From Methanobrevibacter sp. V74 (GTDB lineage Archaea > Methanobacteriota > Methanobacteria > Methanobacteriales > Methanobacteriaceae): a stretch of 64,000 nucleotides of DNA. The position numbers and the translations under genes are program-made. Location: the NCBI RefSeq assembly GCF_963082495.1, contig NZ_CAUJAN010000002.1, forward strand, positions 186,001 to 250,000, written 5' to 3'. Numbering within the stretch: the stretch's first letter is position 1; the number at the start of each line of letters is the position of its first letter. Of the stretch, positions 41,301 to 51,142 are shown in pieces. Below the pieces are notes generated by a model, which saw only the letters and a list, made by a program, of their open reading frames with translations, had not been told where the DNA came from and did not search any database.

Positions 41301-42854
41301 CTTGTCCAAGAGTTAGACACTCCAACAATGAATGTTGGAATTGATACTAGTCAATTAAACTCAGCAAACCAAGATGTTATCAATCAATATGGAAATCTTG
41401 CTAAATTAACTGGAAACAGTCTTCAAAGTATGGTTTCACAAGACAAAATAGCATTTAATAATATTAAAGCAAATGACACTGCTCAAATGAGCAATATTGC
41501 TGCTACTGTTGGAAATAAAATGCAACAAATGACTAATAATGTTAAAACTAACATGAATAATATTGTTACTAAAAACAAACAAGGATTCGTTTCTGCTAAA
41601 AATAACACTACAACTCAATTAAACAGTATGGTGACTAAAACAAAACAAGCTAATGCTAAAATGATATCTTCATGGAAAGGAATGAGTAATGATGTTATTA
41701 GTTTTGCAGGTAAAATCAAAACTCGATCAAGTCAGCACTTTGATCAGTTAGGTAGTAAAATTGGATCATTCTATCGTAAACTTCAAAATCCTGGGGGTTT
41801 TGGTGCTGGACCTTCAAGTCCAAGTGGAAAAGTTTCAACTGTGAAACGTAGTGGAACAAATGGATTCAAAAGTATTACAAATGCATTAAGAAAATACCAA
41901 ATGCCACAAACCATGACATTAAGTGAAATCCGCACTAATCCTTTTATTTCAATGGATAATATTGGAGGATATGTCACTGGAAATAATAATAGGTTCAATG
42001 TAGCAGATCTCATCAGAGCGGGTAGTATTAAAATACCAATTGGATTGGAAGATCCATCCAATAAAGGTGCTGGCTGGTCTGATGGTGTTGGAAAACACAC
42101 CCAAAAAATCAAATCATTATCTGATAAATGGAGAATGAAAGGTCCTAAAATCATTGGTAAATATGCAACAAGCATAGGATTTAAAGTTGGTGATTTTGAA
42201 AATGGAACTCCAAAAATTGACTTTAGTACATTTAAACGAATTGCAGAAGATGTATTTAGTCAATGTCATTATGAATTTTATTACGATAGTAATAAGTATG
42301 GTTCATGGCAAAGAGCATTTGCTGGTGGGGGTATGAATTGTAGTGATTCAAGTGATGCATTAATTGCAATGGCTCATAGTATGGGCTTACCGGCCAGTAA
42401 AGTTCATGGGCATTGGGGTAAGACCGGACATTTCTGGGCTAATGTTGCAGGGCATAAAATGGATACTACCGGTTGGATGAATCAAAGAAATTGGACTCCT
42501 GCTGCTAGTCATGCTGGACCTGCTCCAAGAGGATTAAGCTTTGGTGAATTTATTGATGCTATTAAATCTAAAAATGATTCTACTCTTGTAGTGGATAACA
42601 ATTCTAGTGATGATGATGTGGAAATCAACGGTAAAGTAACTGTTGAACATATTCATAAATTCATTGATTTACCAGAAGGAGTTTCTGCTGCAGAAGTGGC
42701 TAGATTAATCAATGAAGCACCTGAAAATCAAAATTGGTTAATAAAATTAATCAAGTTACTGGTTAAAGAGAAACACTTCCAAGATTTGGATTTAAAAGAA
42801 AAAATCAAATTAAATAAAAAGAATGCACGTGCGGGAGGAATTATAAGTGGATAA
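38331..42854 (+). CDS. Tape measure protein with C-terminal transglutaminase/C71-like peptidase domain
   Basis: A 1507-residue protein with coiled-coil N-terminal repeats, several hydrophobic stretches in the middle (about residues 480-580 and 680-780) and a long alpha-helical body; it sets tail length. The C-terminal part is an enzyme domain with a Cys-His-Asp triad: C1337 in GGMNCSDSSDAL, H1367 in KTGHFWANV and D1378 in HKMDTTG. This resembles pseudomurein endoisopeptidases of family C71, which cut the host wall during DNA entry. I chose ATG 38331, with GGAGGTGA seven bases upstream, over a TTG one codon earlier. Confidence 0.9.
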   Translation: MVSKQVIKVIIEAEETISKAAKQAEKAIKDMGLSGEQGMEGINQASRTAQQTMSRMEKFVKSAKTRFDSLRKSGSSAFDKIKQKVGNAVNSIGKITNVSNTASKAMDRIKGVSDGVRSKFDSLKNSVSSFGSSSTKTFSEVSNSEQRALIPLQQLSTKAGIVSSKMGSSFIEVKGTVVGTGSSFNNLRNKIVNFSSTAKNRITQAFTSATASAKGKLAGLGNSISQARAKLNQFNTSARGAGGGLGFLRTAASMTAGMIGYDLVNSFAQSARANINAQSNIEAFGKRIKMSGSEVEDFRSGLGKLQSEFRKVDMDAVGASALEMGVKFNIPKEAMIDLSRTTAVMSSAFVKEGRTQEDAILAVSDAMDGQFKRMLELGIDQQKLMDNGWDGDLKNKTGLLEAMNKTLKTMGFEETAKQVKTLDDAYAVLSVSGGQLLSAVLVPITPYLILISNAIYDVVTKAKGFIKSMQDAWNNMPDWQRAALLITGVALAVGALALAIKFNLIPGVAGSAISFIAAEASSLAWMITNMGLATTLGFLATVTWSAVSAVVAFVAPILAVVAVIGILVYAIYEVGKAFGWWSDVGSMLDAIKNNVGRLWDAFIHHPDVQATIHAIGAAWKWLNDSLKPVVDWLRGIWDQMFPESAKGKVDGTRAIIDAIGFSFKLLTGPIRSAITALQMLYNFALPIGQGIYNALKPIICVLLGCSPGIVPALGKVLEIFGTVWNAIVSLLSGIIPSVLTAIQPVLDILTLIGEFLLGTFQFAWQTIITIFMTVWNHLQIIITIFSQFLSGQITLQTMLGQIWAVIKSMFFSVLNVIITHVGLFAKSLVSRALNAARGFVNAIINRISSLPGRVGHILLSIVSRIISAGASWVSGGVSAASRMVSGVVNHVKQLPGKIYTEFLNIGSRIMSAGGQLVQKAKEIGKNIVKGLLNSMGIHSPGIIQTKVVSEFKDMLGRVSDQMKPAGEMAKEFGETLVNEFGNPTLEADTSLVQELDTPTMNVGIDTSQLNSANQDVINQYGNLAKLTGNSLQSMVSQDKIAFNNIKANDTAQMSNIAATVGNKMQQMTNNVKTNMNNIVTKNKQGFVSAKNNTTTQLNSMVTKTKQANAKMISSWKGMSNDVISFAGKIKTRSSQHFDQLGSKIGSFYRKLQNPGGFGAGPSSPSGKVSTVKRSGTNGFKSITNALRKYQMPQTMTLSEIRTNPFISMDNIGGYVTGNNNRFNVADLIRAGSIKIPIGLEDPSNKGAGWSDGVGKHTQKIKSLSDKWRMKGPKIIGKYATSIGFKVGDFENGTPKIDFSTFKRIAEDVFSQCHYEFYYDSNKYGSWQRAFAGGGMNCSDSSDALIAMAHSMGLPASKVHGHWGKTGHFWANVAGHKMDTTGWMNQRNWTPAASHAGPAPRGLSFGEFIDAIKSKNDSTLVVDNNSSDDDVEINGKVTVEHIHKFIDLPEGVSAAEVARLINEAPENQNWLIKLIKLLVKEKHFQDLDLKEKIKLNKKNARAGGIISG

Positions 42855-44370
42855 GTTAATTGTCGATGTTAAAAAGATAAGAGGATTGGGGAATATAGTT
42901 TCCCCAAAATCTTTTTCTGATTTCATAGGATATCAAAGCATAATATCTGAAAGTGAAGAAACAGTAGGATTAGTAACTTCTCAAGTTTTTAATGTACTGC
43001 CAGTGAAAACAAAAGCCAATACTGTACTTAGTATTAATGTGCCATTATCATTAGTTTATAGTGATGAGTTTAATATTACTGGAACATTACATAATGAAGA
43101 AAACACCCCTATAAGTAATGTTAATATTAAGTTAAAGGTCGGAGATACTGTTGTTGATACACAAATCACTAATACTGAGGGAGTAGTGACTTTTACTCAA
43201 ACCCCAGTAAACTTAGGTACACATAGTTTCCAATTAGTTTTTGATGGAAATGATAACTATGAAAATTCAGTTTCAAGTGAAATAACACGAGATATAAATA
43301 AAGAAACAAGTGTTTTAAATATTAATTCTCCAGCAAATAATCAAATATATTATTCTGGAGATGTGGTAAATGTTAGCGGTGTTTTAACTAGTGATGATGG
43401 AGAACCATTAATCCATCAAAACATAAGCTTGAGGAACAATAATGAGGTCTTGGCATCTATCACTACAGGTAATGATGGTTCATTCTCAACAACACTAACT
43501 GGACTAAATGTAGGTCAATATAGTTTAAACATACATTATGAAGATAACTATTATACTTCAAGTGATGCACATATCAATTTTAGTGTACTGGAAGGAAGTC
43601 TAACACTTACTAAAACAGCAGGCAAACAAATATTATACTACCCTAACATAAGTAATGGAGAAGAATACTGTACTTTAACCGCCACATTGTTCACATCAGA
43701 CAATGTTAACAAACCAATCACATTTAAACAAGGAAACACAATTTTAACCACAGTTAACACAGATAATGAGGGTAAAGCAACATACACATATAATTCACAA
43801 GGAATTGGAGATGCAACAATAACCGCTGAATACATGAATCTACACGGAACTTACATTATTGAAGATTACTTATTCAAACCGGCTTTAGACGGGACAACAG
43901 GAGCAAAATACTGTCATTCGTATAATGAAGCAAACGGAGAAAGTGTTGGAAAAGGATTTATCATAAATGGAGGATTTCCAAATATTGAAAAATGGGAATT
44001 ATCATTCGAATTCAGGCACGACAACATAAGATACACAGGCATAATTCTTTTAGCTGATGTTAACTCTTCATATAATGGAGGTGGAGGTGGTGGAACAAAT
44101 GCACTAACCACTTGGGAAGGAAGTTTCCCAGGTACATCAGCATACGCAGGCCCTTATGATGGAGCTATTGATTGGTTTGACATAAAAATAACAAAAATTG
44201 ATGAAACACATGCTAGAATAGAATCTGTTAAGTTAAATAAAAATGCAACTGTTGAACTAGTTAATTTACCTAACTGGCAACAAATATCCTGCGGAGCAAG
44301 ACATAATACTACTAGTCAATATGGCCCTTCCAGAATAAGAAATATTATTGCAAAGAGAATATTGGAGTGA
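42847..44370 (+). CDS. Ig-like adhesin-type tail protein
   Basis: A 507-residue protein starting at GTG within the end of the tape measure gene, with GGAGG upstream. After a short N-terminal segment it has three or four Ig-like repeats resembling those of methanogen adhesin-like surface proteins (SDEFNITGTLHNEENTPISN, GDVVNVSGVLTSDDGEPLIH). A C-terminal lectin-like beta domain with a Gly run (YNGGGGGGTNAL) follows. No signal peptide is seen, consistent with a virion part. It lies between tape measure and distal tail genes, where host-like Ig domains are unusual. Confidence 0.72.
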   Translation: MDKLIVDVKKIRGLGNIVSPKSFSDFIGYQSIISESEETVGLVTSQVFNVLPVKTKANTVLSINVPLSLVYSDEFNITGTLHNEENTPISNVNIKLKVGDTVVDTQITNTEGVVTFTQTPVNLGTHSFQLVFDGNDNYENSVSSEITRDINKETSVLNINSPANNQIYYSGDVVNVSGVLTSDDGEPLIHQNISLRNNNEVLASITTGNDGSFSTTLTGLNVGQYSLNIHYEDNYYTSSDAHINFSVLEGSLTLTKTAGKQILYYPNISNGEEYCTLTATLFTSDNVNKPITFKQGNTILTTVNTDNEGKATYTYNSQGIGDATITAEYMNLHGTYIIEDYLFKPALDGTTGAKYCHSYNEANGESVGKGFIINGGFPNIEKWELSFEFRHDNIRYTGIILLADVNSSYNGGGGGGTNALTTWEGSFPGTSAYAGPYDGAIDWFDIKITKIDETHARIESVKLNKNATVELVNLPNWQQISCGARHNTTSQYGPSRIRNIIAKRILE

Positions 44371-44380
44371 AAATGTAACC

Positions 44381-47338
44381 ATGTCAAGTAAAACTGTTTA
44401 TCCCAGCACTATTTCTCAAAGTAGTTCATCAAACACTAAATTTCGAGAATTCACAAATTTAAATAATATAAAAAATAACACATCAAGTTATGCGATTTCA
44501 GAATCAGACATTGCAAGTAGCAGTGGAACACATAACAGACCATCCACACTAACCACTAAAAATTATAAAGCAAAAATACCAACTGGTTCTAAAATTACAA
44601 AGATAACATTAGAATATGCTGCTTGTTATACTGGAAACTTAAGTATTGCAGGACCTAGTCTAGATTTATTAAATGTTAGTGCATCAGCTAAAACTGGAAA
44701 AGCATTAACTAAAACCATGACTAAAACTAGTGTTTCATGGAAAAGTAATTTTAACGTGTCATCAGTAAATAGTAGTAATTTTGGAGCTACTATTAATTTC
44801 CCAAAAAATACTAAAAGTGATATTGGTAAGGTCAAAATTCAATATGTAAGACTAATAATCGAATACAACTCACCTAACTTTACTTTATCTGCGGGTAAAA
44901 CTAAGGGGATGTATACTGGTGATGATTTCCTTGTTAAATTAACATGTAACAACAAAGGACAAACCAATGGTGGAACTAATGTAAATATAACATTACCTTC
45001 AGGTGTATCTTTTGTTCGGCAAGAAAGTGGTGACGGAACAATATCAAGTAGCAAAGTATGGAATACAAACATTGGATCTAAACTAAGTGCCAGTGTAGTT
45101 TTCCGTGTGAAAATAACTACAGATGGAAATCATAACCTATCATTTAAGGAGAGTGCTACTGGCCATACTGCTAGTTTGAATCTTCAATCAATACCAGTAC
45201 CTGCTCCAGAACCTGCTCCCATTCCAGAACCCGAACCAGTGGAACCTCAAATTATCACTGGGGAAGTTGAAGAATTTTTCATACAAGTTAAACAAAATGA
45301 AGAGTTTAGTGTTAATCTAAATTTCCCATCATATAATAAAAATCATGTTAAAATATACGCATGTGTTATTAAAAGTAATGCTTTTCTTGGTGGAGGTTTT
45401 GAGAATTATGCTGTTGATAATTGTACAGAAGACATTTTAGTCTATGCAATTATATACCAACAACCAGTTTGGAGAAAAGTAACAACATTAACCCAACAGG
45501 GAATTTATCCATTAAAATACATGTTGGTTGGTGGATTAATACAAAACAAGTTCAAATGCTTAACCCCTGGGGAATATTGTCTTGCAATATTTGATGTTGA
45601 TAACATAACAGGTAGCGGTTTATTAAGAAAAATTAATATTAGTGTAAAACCAAGTAATTTAACTGTCCCAAATATTGGTGTTTTGAAATTATCTAGTGAA
45701 GAATTAGACAGATTAAGTGAAGGCACATATTTTGTTCAATCATATTTAAAAGAAGTAACACCAGATACTTATGTTCGTGATTGGGGAAGAAACTTCCGTA
45801 TAGGAGTATTTAACAATTCAATTGAAGCAAATCTATCTACAACTACAATAATTGATGAAAACGGTGTTGCACAAGAAGTAACTACTGATTCTACAGATTA
45901 TGAAAACTTAACAATTGAAGAAATATACAACAATGCCTCATACTGGAGTCAATGTGTAAATGAAGTAAACACTTTTGAACAATTAACATCTGAGTTTATT
46001 TACGATGAGGATTATCCAGTATACATTCTTTTTGTTGGAGATTATATTGAAGGAAATCATAACCATTCATATATACAATTTACTCCACCTACAATTAAAG
46101 AAGCAGAATCCAATAATAATCAATGTATTTTCCCAATACCCATTAAAAAGATAATCTCTGATGATGCTTCACTTTCACAATTAAGTCTTAATTCATTTGA
46201 ATCAAGTAATCCCATAAGGTTATATGATTTCGATACTAATGACATTGAAACAATTGAAAAAATTAGCATTCTTGGATTTCAAGTAAATATAACTTGTGAT
46301 GTTACAGATAACGTTATATTACTTGTTAAATTAATAAATCCAAACGGAGTAACTGGTGAGAGAAGTATTCAAATAACAAAAAATACTGAAGACAGAATAA
46401 TTTCACTTGGAGGAGCATTCGATTTATGGGGATTCGATGTGGCGGATCTTAAAAACCTTGATGACTGGGAATTAGAAATAATAATTTCAGACCCATGGGA
46501 TAATCCAACAGAATCACTTTTAACTATTGAGCATGTTGAATTGATATTTTTTGTAAATAAAATCAAAGACTATCTTGTAAAATGTTATCTTAATGGTCAA
46601 GATACAAGTAATTACGGAATGTTTCTTGAAGAGGTGGATGTGCCTGCTGGTTTGAAAACTGATGTAAAATACTTAGATATTGAAGGTACGGATACAAATA
46701 ATGCATACCGACAAAATATTAATAAAAAAGAAATTACTATTAAATTTGGCATTCATGGTTGTACTATTGAAGAAACAACAAACATGCTTAGACTTATAAG
46801 TAAATTATTCACCAACAAAAGAAATGAAATGAACCAACCAATACCAAATAACATAGAATTCAGCCATTATCCTGGAGAATATTGGCGTGTTATCATGGAA
46901 GATCCAATTGATAGTGATGTTAATAGTGTTGATTATAGTAGTACATTGAAACTTATTGTTCCGGATGGCACTAGTTTTAGTACACGTGAAACAGTAACAT
47001 CTTTTGTTGGGAATATTAATTCAATTGCAAAAATATTTCCCACATTAGAATTAATTCCAGAACATGGGGTAAATCAAGTCACTATTCGTGAGTTGAATTC
47101 AAAACAAACAATGGTGTTGAATTACACTGATTTTACTGAAGGAGATATTATTAGAGTAGATTGTGAAAATCAAAAACTCTTTTTAAAACGATTTTCAACT
47201 GAACTTTCTGATCATGTTGAAACAAATATTAGTTCTGCTGTGGATTGGCATAGTGACTGGTTCAGTCTTATTGGTGCATATTATTTTGAATGTGAAAACG
47301 CAACATTAAGAACAGTTTCATATACTGAAAGAGGATGA
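44381..47338 (+). CDS. Distal tail protein (Dit-like) with large N-terminal beta domains
   Basis: A 985-residue protein. The C-terminal 250 residues resemble the distal tail (Dit) proteins that join tube to tip (GMFLEEVDVPAGLKTDVKYL, then EYWRVIMEDPIDSDV). The N-terminal part contains beta domains (residues about 1-150, and a DUF11-like domain near 160-280), and a Pro-Glu linker (PAPEPAPIPEPEPVEP). The Dit core thus carries a long extension likely exposed for binding. I prefer ATG 44381 with GGAGTGA upstream over an in-frame TTG eleven codons earlier. Confidence 0.7.
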   Translation: MSSKTVYPSTISQSSSSNTKFREFTNLNNIKNNTSSYAISESDIASSSGTHNRPSTLTTKNYKAKIPTGSKITKITLEYAACYTGNLSIAGPSLDLLNVSASAKTGKALTKTMTKTSVSWKSNFNVSSVNSSNFGATINFPKNTKSDIGKVKIQYVRLIIEYNSPNFTLSAGKTKGMYTGDDFLVKLTCNNKGQTNGGTNVNITLPSGVSFVRQESGDGTISSSKVWNTNIGSKLSASVVFRVKITTDGNHNLSFKESATGHTASLNLQSIPVPAPEPAPIPEPEPVEPQIITGEVEEFFIQVKQNEEFSVNLNFPSYNKNHVKIYACVIKSNAFLGGGFENYAVDNCTEDILVYAIIYQQPVWRKVTTLTQQGIYPLKYMLVGGLIQNKFKCLTPGEYCLAIFDVDNITGSGLLRKINISVKPSNLTVPNIGVLKLSSEELDRLSEGTYFVQSYLKEVTPDTYVRDWGRNFRIGVFNNSIEANLSTTTIIDENGVAQEVTTDSTDYENLTIEEIYNNASYWSQCVNEVNTFEQLTSEFIYDEDYPVYILFVGDYIEGNHNHSYIQFTPPTIKEAESNNNQCIFPIPIKKIISDDASLSQLSLNSFESSNPIRLYDFDTNDIETIEKISILGFQVNITCDVTDNVILLVKLINPNGVTGERSIQITKNTEDRIISLGGAFDLWGFDVADLKNLDDWELEIIISDPWDNPTESLLTIEHVELIFFVNKIKDYLVKCYLNGQDTSNYGMFLEEVDVPAGLKTDVKYLDIEGTDTNNAYRQNINKKEITIKFGIHGCTIEETTNMLRLISKLFTNKRNEMNQPIPNNIEFSHYPGEYWRVIMEDPIDSDVNSVDYSSTLKLIVPDGTSFSTRETVTSFVGNINSIAKIFPTLELIPEHGVNQVTIRELNSKQTMVLNYTDFTEGDIIRVDCENQKLFLKRFSTELSDHVETNISSAVDWHSDWFSLIGAYYFECENATLRTVSYTERG

Positions 47339-50300
47339 TTATAGTGTTGACTGTTGTTTTATTAGATCATGAAGAGAATTTCATTGATTTTCTTGATATT
47401 GATTTAATTAGTCTTGAAGAAACATGTGAAAAAAGGAAGTTAAGGACATTGTCTGTTGTTTATTTTGTTAGTGATTTTGAAACTGCAAAGAAAAACTTCA
47501 AAATGGGCAACAAACTATATATCGCTGGATATAAACAACTGAAACCATGTTTGTATGTTATTAATACTACTATTGAGCGTGATTATTATCAAGAGAACAA
47601 CATTACTTTTGATGTAGAAGACGCACTTGTTGAATTAAATTATGTGCCATTATTCAGTCAACATGAAGCCACAACTGCAAATGGGTTCACAGTTACAAAT
47701 GATGGAGTAATAACATTAGACAGAAATGCATTAGGGTATTGGTTTGGAGAATATTTCAATATTGGAATTATCCAGGACTGCTTAAATGACAAGTTATTGA
47801 AAATTCACCCGAAATCTACAATGACATTAATGGATCTATTACGATTTATTGAAGAGGAAACTTCAAATGTATTCCTAACAAGATATGAAAAAGATCCTTG
47901 TAAAAACATTATTCACAAGTATCTTGATTTTTTAAATCCAAATGACAGTGATAAATCGTGGGAAGTGGTTATTGATTATGATTATCCGTTAACTGAAGAA
48001 GATGTTAGTGTTAATGTTCCCGCTGATGAAACAATACAAGCTGGAGATAACACTATTGCACCTTTAACTCAAGTTAATCGTGTTTCTATTGAAGATTTGA
48101 CATTAAGATTAGTACAACAAGAAAATATTCTTTTTGAAGAAACAGCTGAAAATCTAGGTTTTGACAATGACTATACAGACTATGAAATCACATTAAAATA
48201 CAATAAACCAAATTTAAACATTGCTGTTTTAAAGGAAATGGAAAATGATGATGTATTGACTTCAAATACAGAAAATCAAACAAATATATCTATTGATTTA
48301 TTTAATGATCTTGAGTTACAATTATATGATTCTACTAATAGTAGAATCGTTTTTCAATACAGTATTAATCCAACATTAGGAGTTATTCAAGAAGATATTC
48401 TTGAATTAGGCCGCAATACTGAGAATATAAACTTTGAATTAAATGAAACCGATTCATATAAAGGTATCGCACCAGTTTTAACAATTGAAGATTTAACACA
48501 TACTCAATTGAACAATGTTATACAAGATTGGGTAAATCTTGAAGTTGAAAAGGGATCACTTGTTCCGATGATTGTTCAAAAAATCAATGCAAGTTCATAT
48601 CCTTCACTGCCAGAAAATCAAAACAGCACCTACTGGTGTAAGGCTGTTAAAAACACAAATACTGAAGGAGTAGAGTATTATAAAGCTACTGCTTACTGGT
48701 ATGCTCCATTTAATAAGAATGCTGGGGAAATATTTGTGGCAGATGATACTGATACTGGAGTTGAATATGATAGAATATTCATGAGATCCGACCTGGAACT
48801 AGATAAAAATGATACTAACAATCATGTAAAAATCGGAACTGTAGAAACATCTGATACTGATAAATTTGCAATATTCAACGATGTTTGCATGAAATTAAAA
48901 AACAAAAGAAACCCTGTGCTGAATATTGACGTTGATGTGGCAAATTACAAAAATGGATTATACAACAACTATGAAGTTCATGACAAAGTATATGTGAAAA
49001 TTCCCACTTTTGAGAAACTTGTACTTGCAACTGTAAATAAAACAGTGAAAAACGCAAACAACATGGGAGTAAACAGTATTGAATTATCTAATTATGAAGT
49101 GAATACAAAAACAATTCAAACTGAAACTGCTTTAGCTGCTGAAAATGTCATTGTAGAATATCCAAAAAAAGTCGAATATAAAGTTACATTAGCAGATAAA
49201 GAAGAAAATCGATTATCTGGAAAATATGTTAGTGTTACATTATTAAAAGTTGAAGGAGGCAGTGTTTCTTATACTGGAACTACATATAATCGAAAAACAA
49301 ATAGTAACGGAGAAATTAAATTAACTCTTGAATATGCTCCTGGAGAATATCAATTTGAAGCTAATTTTGGTGGAGATACAGAATATGAACCATCAACAAT
49401 TACCACTCATGTAACTGTTACCGGTGTTTATTACTCTAAAACTAGTCAAAAAATTAAAATTGAAAACTTAAAATGGAGTAAGTATGGACATAGTCCAAAA
49501 GGAAAATATGTAACCAATAACGATTTAGGTTTGAAAGATCAGGAATCCAAAGGTGATTTAATAATTGCTATTGGAAAAGCAGTGACTAATGCTGATAAAA
49601 GTAAGTGGGGTAGTAAATTTATTGAAACTGTTTTTGAAAGAAAATGCTCATATTGTAATAGTGATAAATTATACTGGGGTTTTGAATGGGTTAAAAAAAG
49701 CGATACTGGTTATTTTAAACCAACAAAAACCACGGAAACTGGAGCAAAAACTGGTAGAATCATTTGTGCTAAGTGTGGTGCAAGTTACGATGTACTTGGA
49801 CAAAGTGGAAATAAAAAACTAACAATCACCAAATCAACTAAAATTTCAAGCAAATCAAGAGTTAGTAACCTTAAAAAAGGAACTTTAAGCTTTGGTATTC
49901 TAAAAAAAATAGTTTCTAAAAAAGCTGGAAAAAATAATGGTAAAGTTATACCTCGAAGTTCATTTCAAAAAAGTCAAACTGGGAAAGTTGAATCTAAAGT
50001 AAAATCTAAAGCTAAAAGTATTGTTGGAGGTAAAACTGGAGTATTGGCAGTTAAAGAAATAGCTGCTTGGATTAGTAAAAATATTAAAACTGAAGACCGT
50101 ACTGGATTCTATCAAAAGCCAGCTAGAACATTAGCGCGTAAAAAAGGCAATGATGCATGTAAAACAGATTTACTATTTCATATGTGCGATGCGGTTGGTG
50201 TGCAAGAAGCAGGAATTGGTGTTTATTATGTTTACAATCAAAAAGTAACCAAATCAAAGAAAAAAACCAAATCAAAAAGAAGTAAAAAGAAAACAAGCCA

Positions 50301-50439
50301 TATTTTCGCTAAAATAAATGGTACCTGGGTAGATGTTTGCAAATCCCAGCCATGGGGACATTATCAGACAGGTTATGGTGCAGTTAAAAATGCAACATTA
50401 ACCAGATATCCAATATTACCATTTAATCGAAAATATTAA
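47335..50439 (+). CDS. Tail tip protein (Tal-like) with Ig, zinc ribbon and peptidase domains
   Basis: A 1034-residue protein in the tail endopeptidase position, its ATG overlapping the previous stop. Residues 1-about 600 resemble prophage tail-tip proteins (ETAKKNFKMGNKLYIAGYKQ). An Ig-like domain (about 610-700), a zinc ribbon (CSYCN...CAKCG, about 770-820) and a basic linker follow. The C-terminal transglutaminase-like domain has C942 in DACKTDLLFHMC, H989 in SHIFAKI and D1000 in WVDVCKS. It probably opens pseudomurein when the tail binds. Confidence 0.8.
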   Translation: MIIVLTVVLLDHEENFIDFLDIDLISLEETCEKRKLRTLSVVYFVSDFETAKKNFKMGNKLYIAGYKQLKPCLYVINTTIERDYYQENNITFDVEDALVELNYVPLFSQHEATTANGFTVTNDGVITLDRNALGYWFGEYFNIGIIQDCLNDKLLKIHPKSTMTLMDLLRFIEEETSNVFLTRYEKDPCKNIIHKYLDFLNPNDSDKSWEVVIDYDYPLTEEDVSVNVPADETIQAGDNTIAPLTQVNRVSIEDLTLRLVQQENILFEETAENLGFDNDYTDYEITLKYNKPNLNIAVLKEMENDDVLTSNTENQTNISIDLFNDLELQLYDSTNSRIVFQYSINPTLGVIQEDILELGRNTENINFELNETDSYKGIAPVLTIEDLTHTQLNNVIQDWVNLEVEKGSLVPMIVQKINASSYPSLPENQNSTYWCKAVKNTNTEGVEYYKATAYWYAPFNKNAGEIFVADDTDTGVEYDRIFMRSDLELDKNDTNNHVKIGTVETSDTDKFAIFNDVCMKLKNKRNPVLNIDVDVANYKNGLYNNYEVHDKVYVKIPTFEKLVLATVNKTVKNANNMGVNSIELSNYEVNTKTIQTETALAAENVIVEYPKKVEYKVTLADKEENRLSGKYVSVTLLKVEGGSVSYTGTTYNRKTNSNGEIKLTLEYAPGEYQFEANFGGDTEYEPSTITTHVTVTGVYYSKTSQKIKIENLKWSKYGHSPKGKYVTNNDLGLKDQESKGDLIIAIGKAVTNADKSKWGSKFIETVFERKCSYCNSDKLYWGFEWVKKSDTGYFKPTKTTETGAKTGRIICAKCGASYDVLGQSGNKKLTITKSTKISSKSRVSNLKKGTLSFGILKKIVSKKAGKNNGKVIPRSSFQKSQTGKVESKVKSKAKSIVGGKTGVLAVKEIAAWISKNIKTEDRTGFYQKPARTLARKKGNDACKTDLLFHMCDAVGVQEAGIGVYYVYNQKVTKSKKKTKSKRSKKKTSHIFAKINGTWVDVCKSQPWGHYQTGYGAVKNATLTRYPILPFNRKY

Positions 50440-50467
50440 TATTAATATAAAAAGGAGGTTGTTTAAA

Positions 50468-51142
50468 ATGACTAAATTTAGTAAAAAAGAAATGAAAAAA
50501 GCAGGAAAAACAATTCGTGAAAATATTAAAAAAGGAAAAGGATTAATCAGGACAATTAACATGACTGACATGTCTGGTAAAACACATAGATTAAATAAAG
50601 CAGATTATGCTGGATTATTTGAAGCTCAAAATGTGTTTATATTAAAAAATAATCGTTATCCAAACTATGTGACATTGAATAGTAAAGCAAATAACCCGTT
50701 AGTATTGAATTATCAAGATGATAAATATTCCTGCTGTGTAGCAAGTTTTAATATGGCTGTTCAAATGTTATACGGCTGGATTAATGAAGATAAAATTAAA
50801 AAAACTTTTAAAACTGATATTAATGGAACTGACCCAAGTAACATGATAATTGGTGCGAAAAATTTAGGTTATAACGTAAGTAGAATTTCTAGGAATTTTG
50901 CAGGAGTGAAACAAAGCTTAAACAAAGGGTATCCTGTTATTGCTCACATTCAAACCAAGAGTGCAAAGTGTTTAGGTTACCAAAATGACTATGGCCATTA
51001 TGTCTTGATTTACGGAACTACTCCATCTGGAGCGTATAAAGTAGCTGATCCAACAAAAGGTTTGAAAGTTTGCAAAGCAAATGAGTTAGACAAAGCAACT
51101 AATGGTAGAAGTATTAATTATTATAGTGTGGGGATTTTATGA
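50468..51142 (+). CDS. PeiR-like pseudomurein peptidase (C39-type domain)
   Basis: A 224-residue protein with a pseudomurein-binding-repeat-like N-terminus (HRLNKADYAGLFEAQNVFIL, then NRYPNYVTL) and a C39-like peptidase domain. Candidate triad: C89 in YSCCVAS, H177 in DYGHYVLIYG and D194 in VADPTKG. It has no signal peptide, as expected for a lysin released by holins. AAAAGGAGG lies nine bases before ATG 50468. An upstream TTG abuts the ribosome site and is rejected. It resembles the lytic peptidase described from a Methanobrevibacter prophage. Confidence 0.8.
   Translation: MTKFSKKEMKKAGKTIRENIKKGKGLIRTINMTDMSGKTHRLNKADYAGLFEAQNVFILKNNRYPNYVTLNSKANNPLVLNYQDDKYSCCVASFNMAVQMLYGWINEDKIKKTFKTDINGTDPSNMIIGAKNLGYNVSRISRNFAGVKQSLNKGYPVIAHIQTKSAKCLGYQNDYGHYVLIYGTTPSGAYKVADPTKGLKVCKANELDKATNGRSINYYSVGIL

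Noticed and set aside
44348-44370. Frameshift joining the Ig adhesin to the Dit-like protein
   Set aside because: The downstream gene has an ATG at 44381 with GGAGTGA upstream, and no slippery sequence lies in the overlap.
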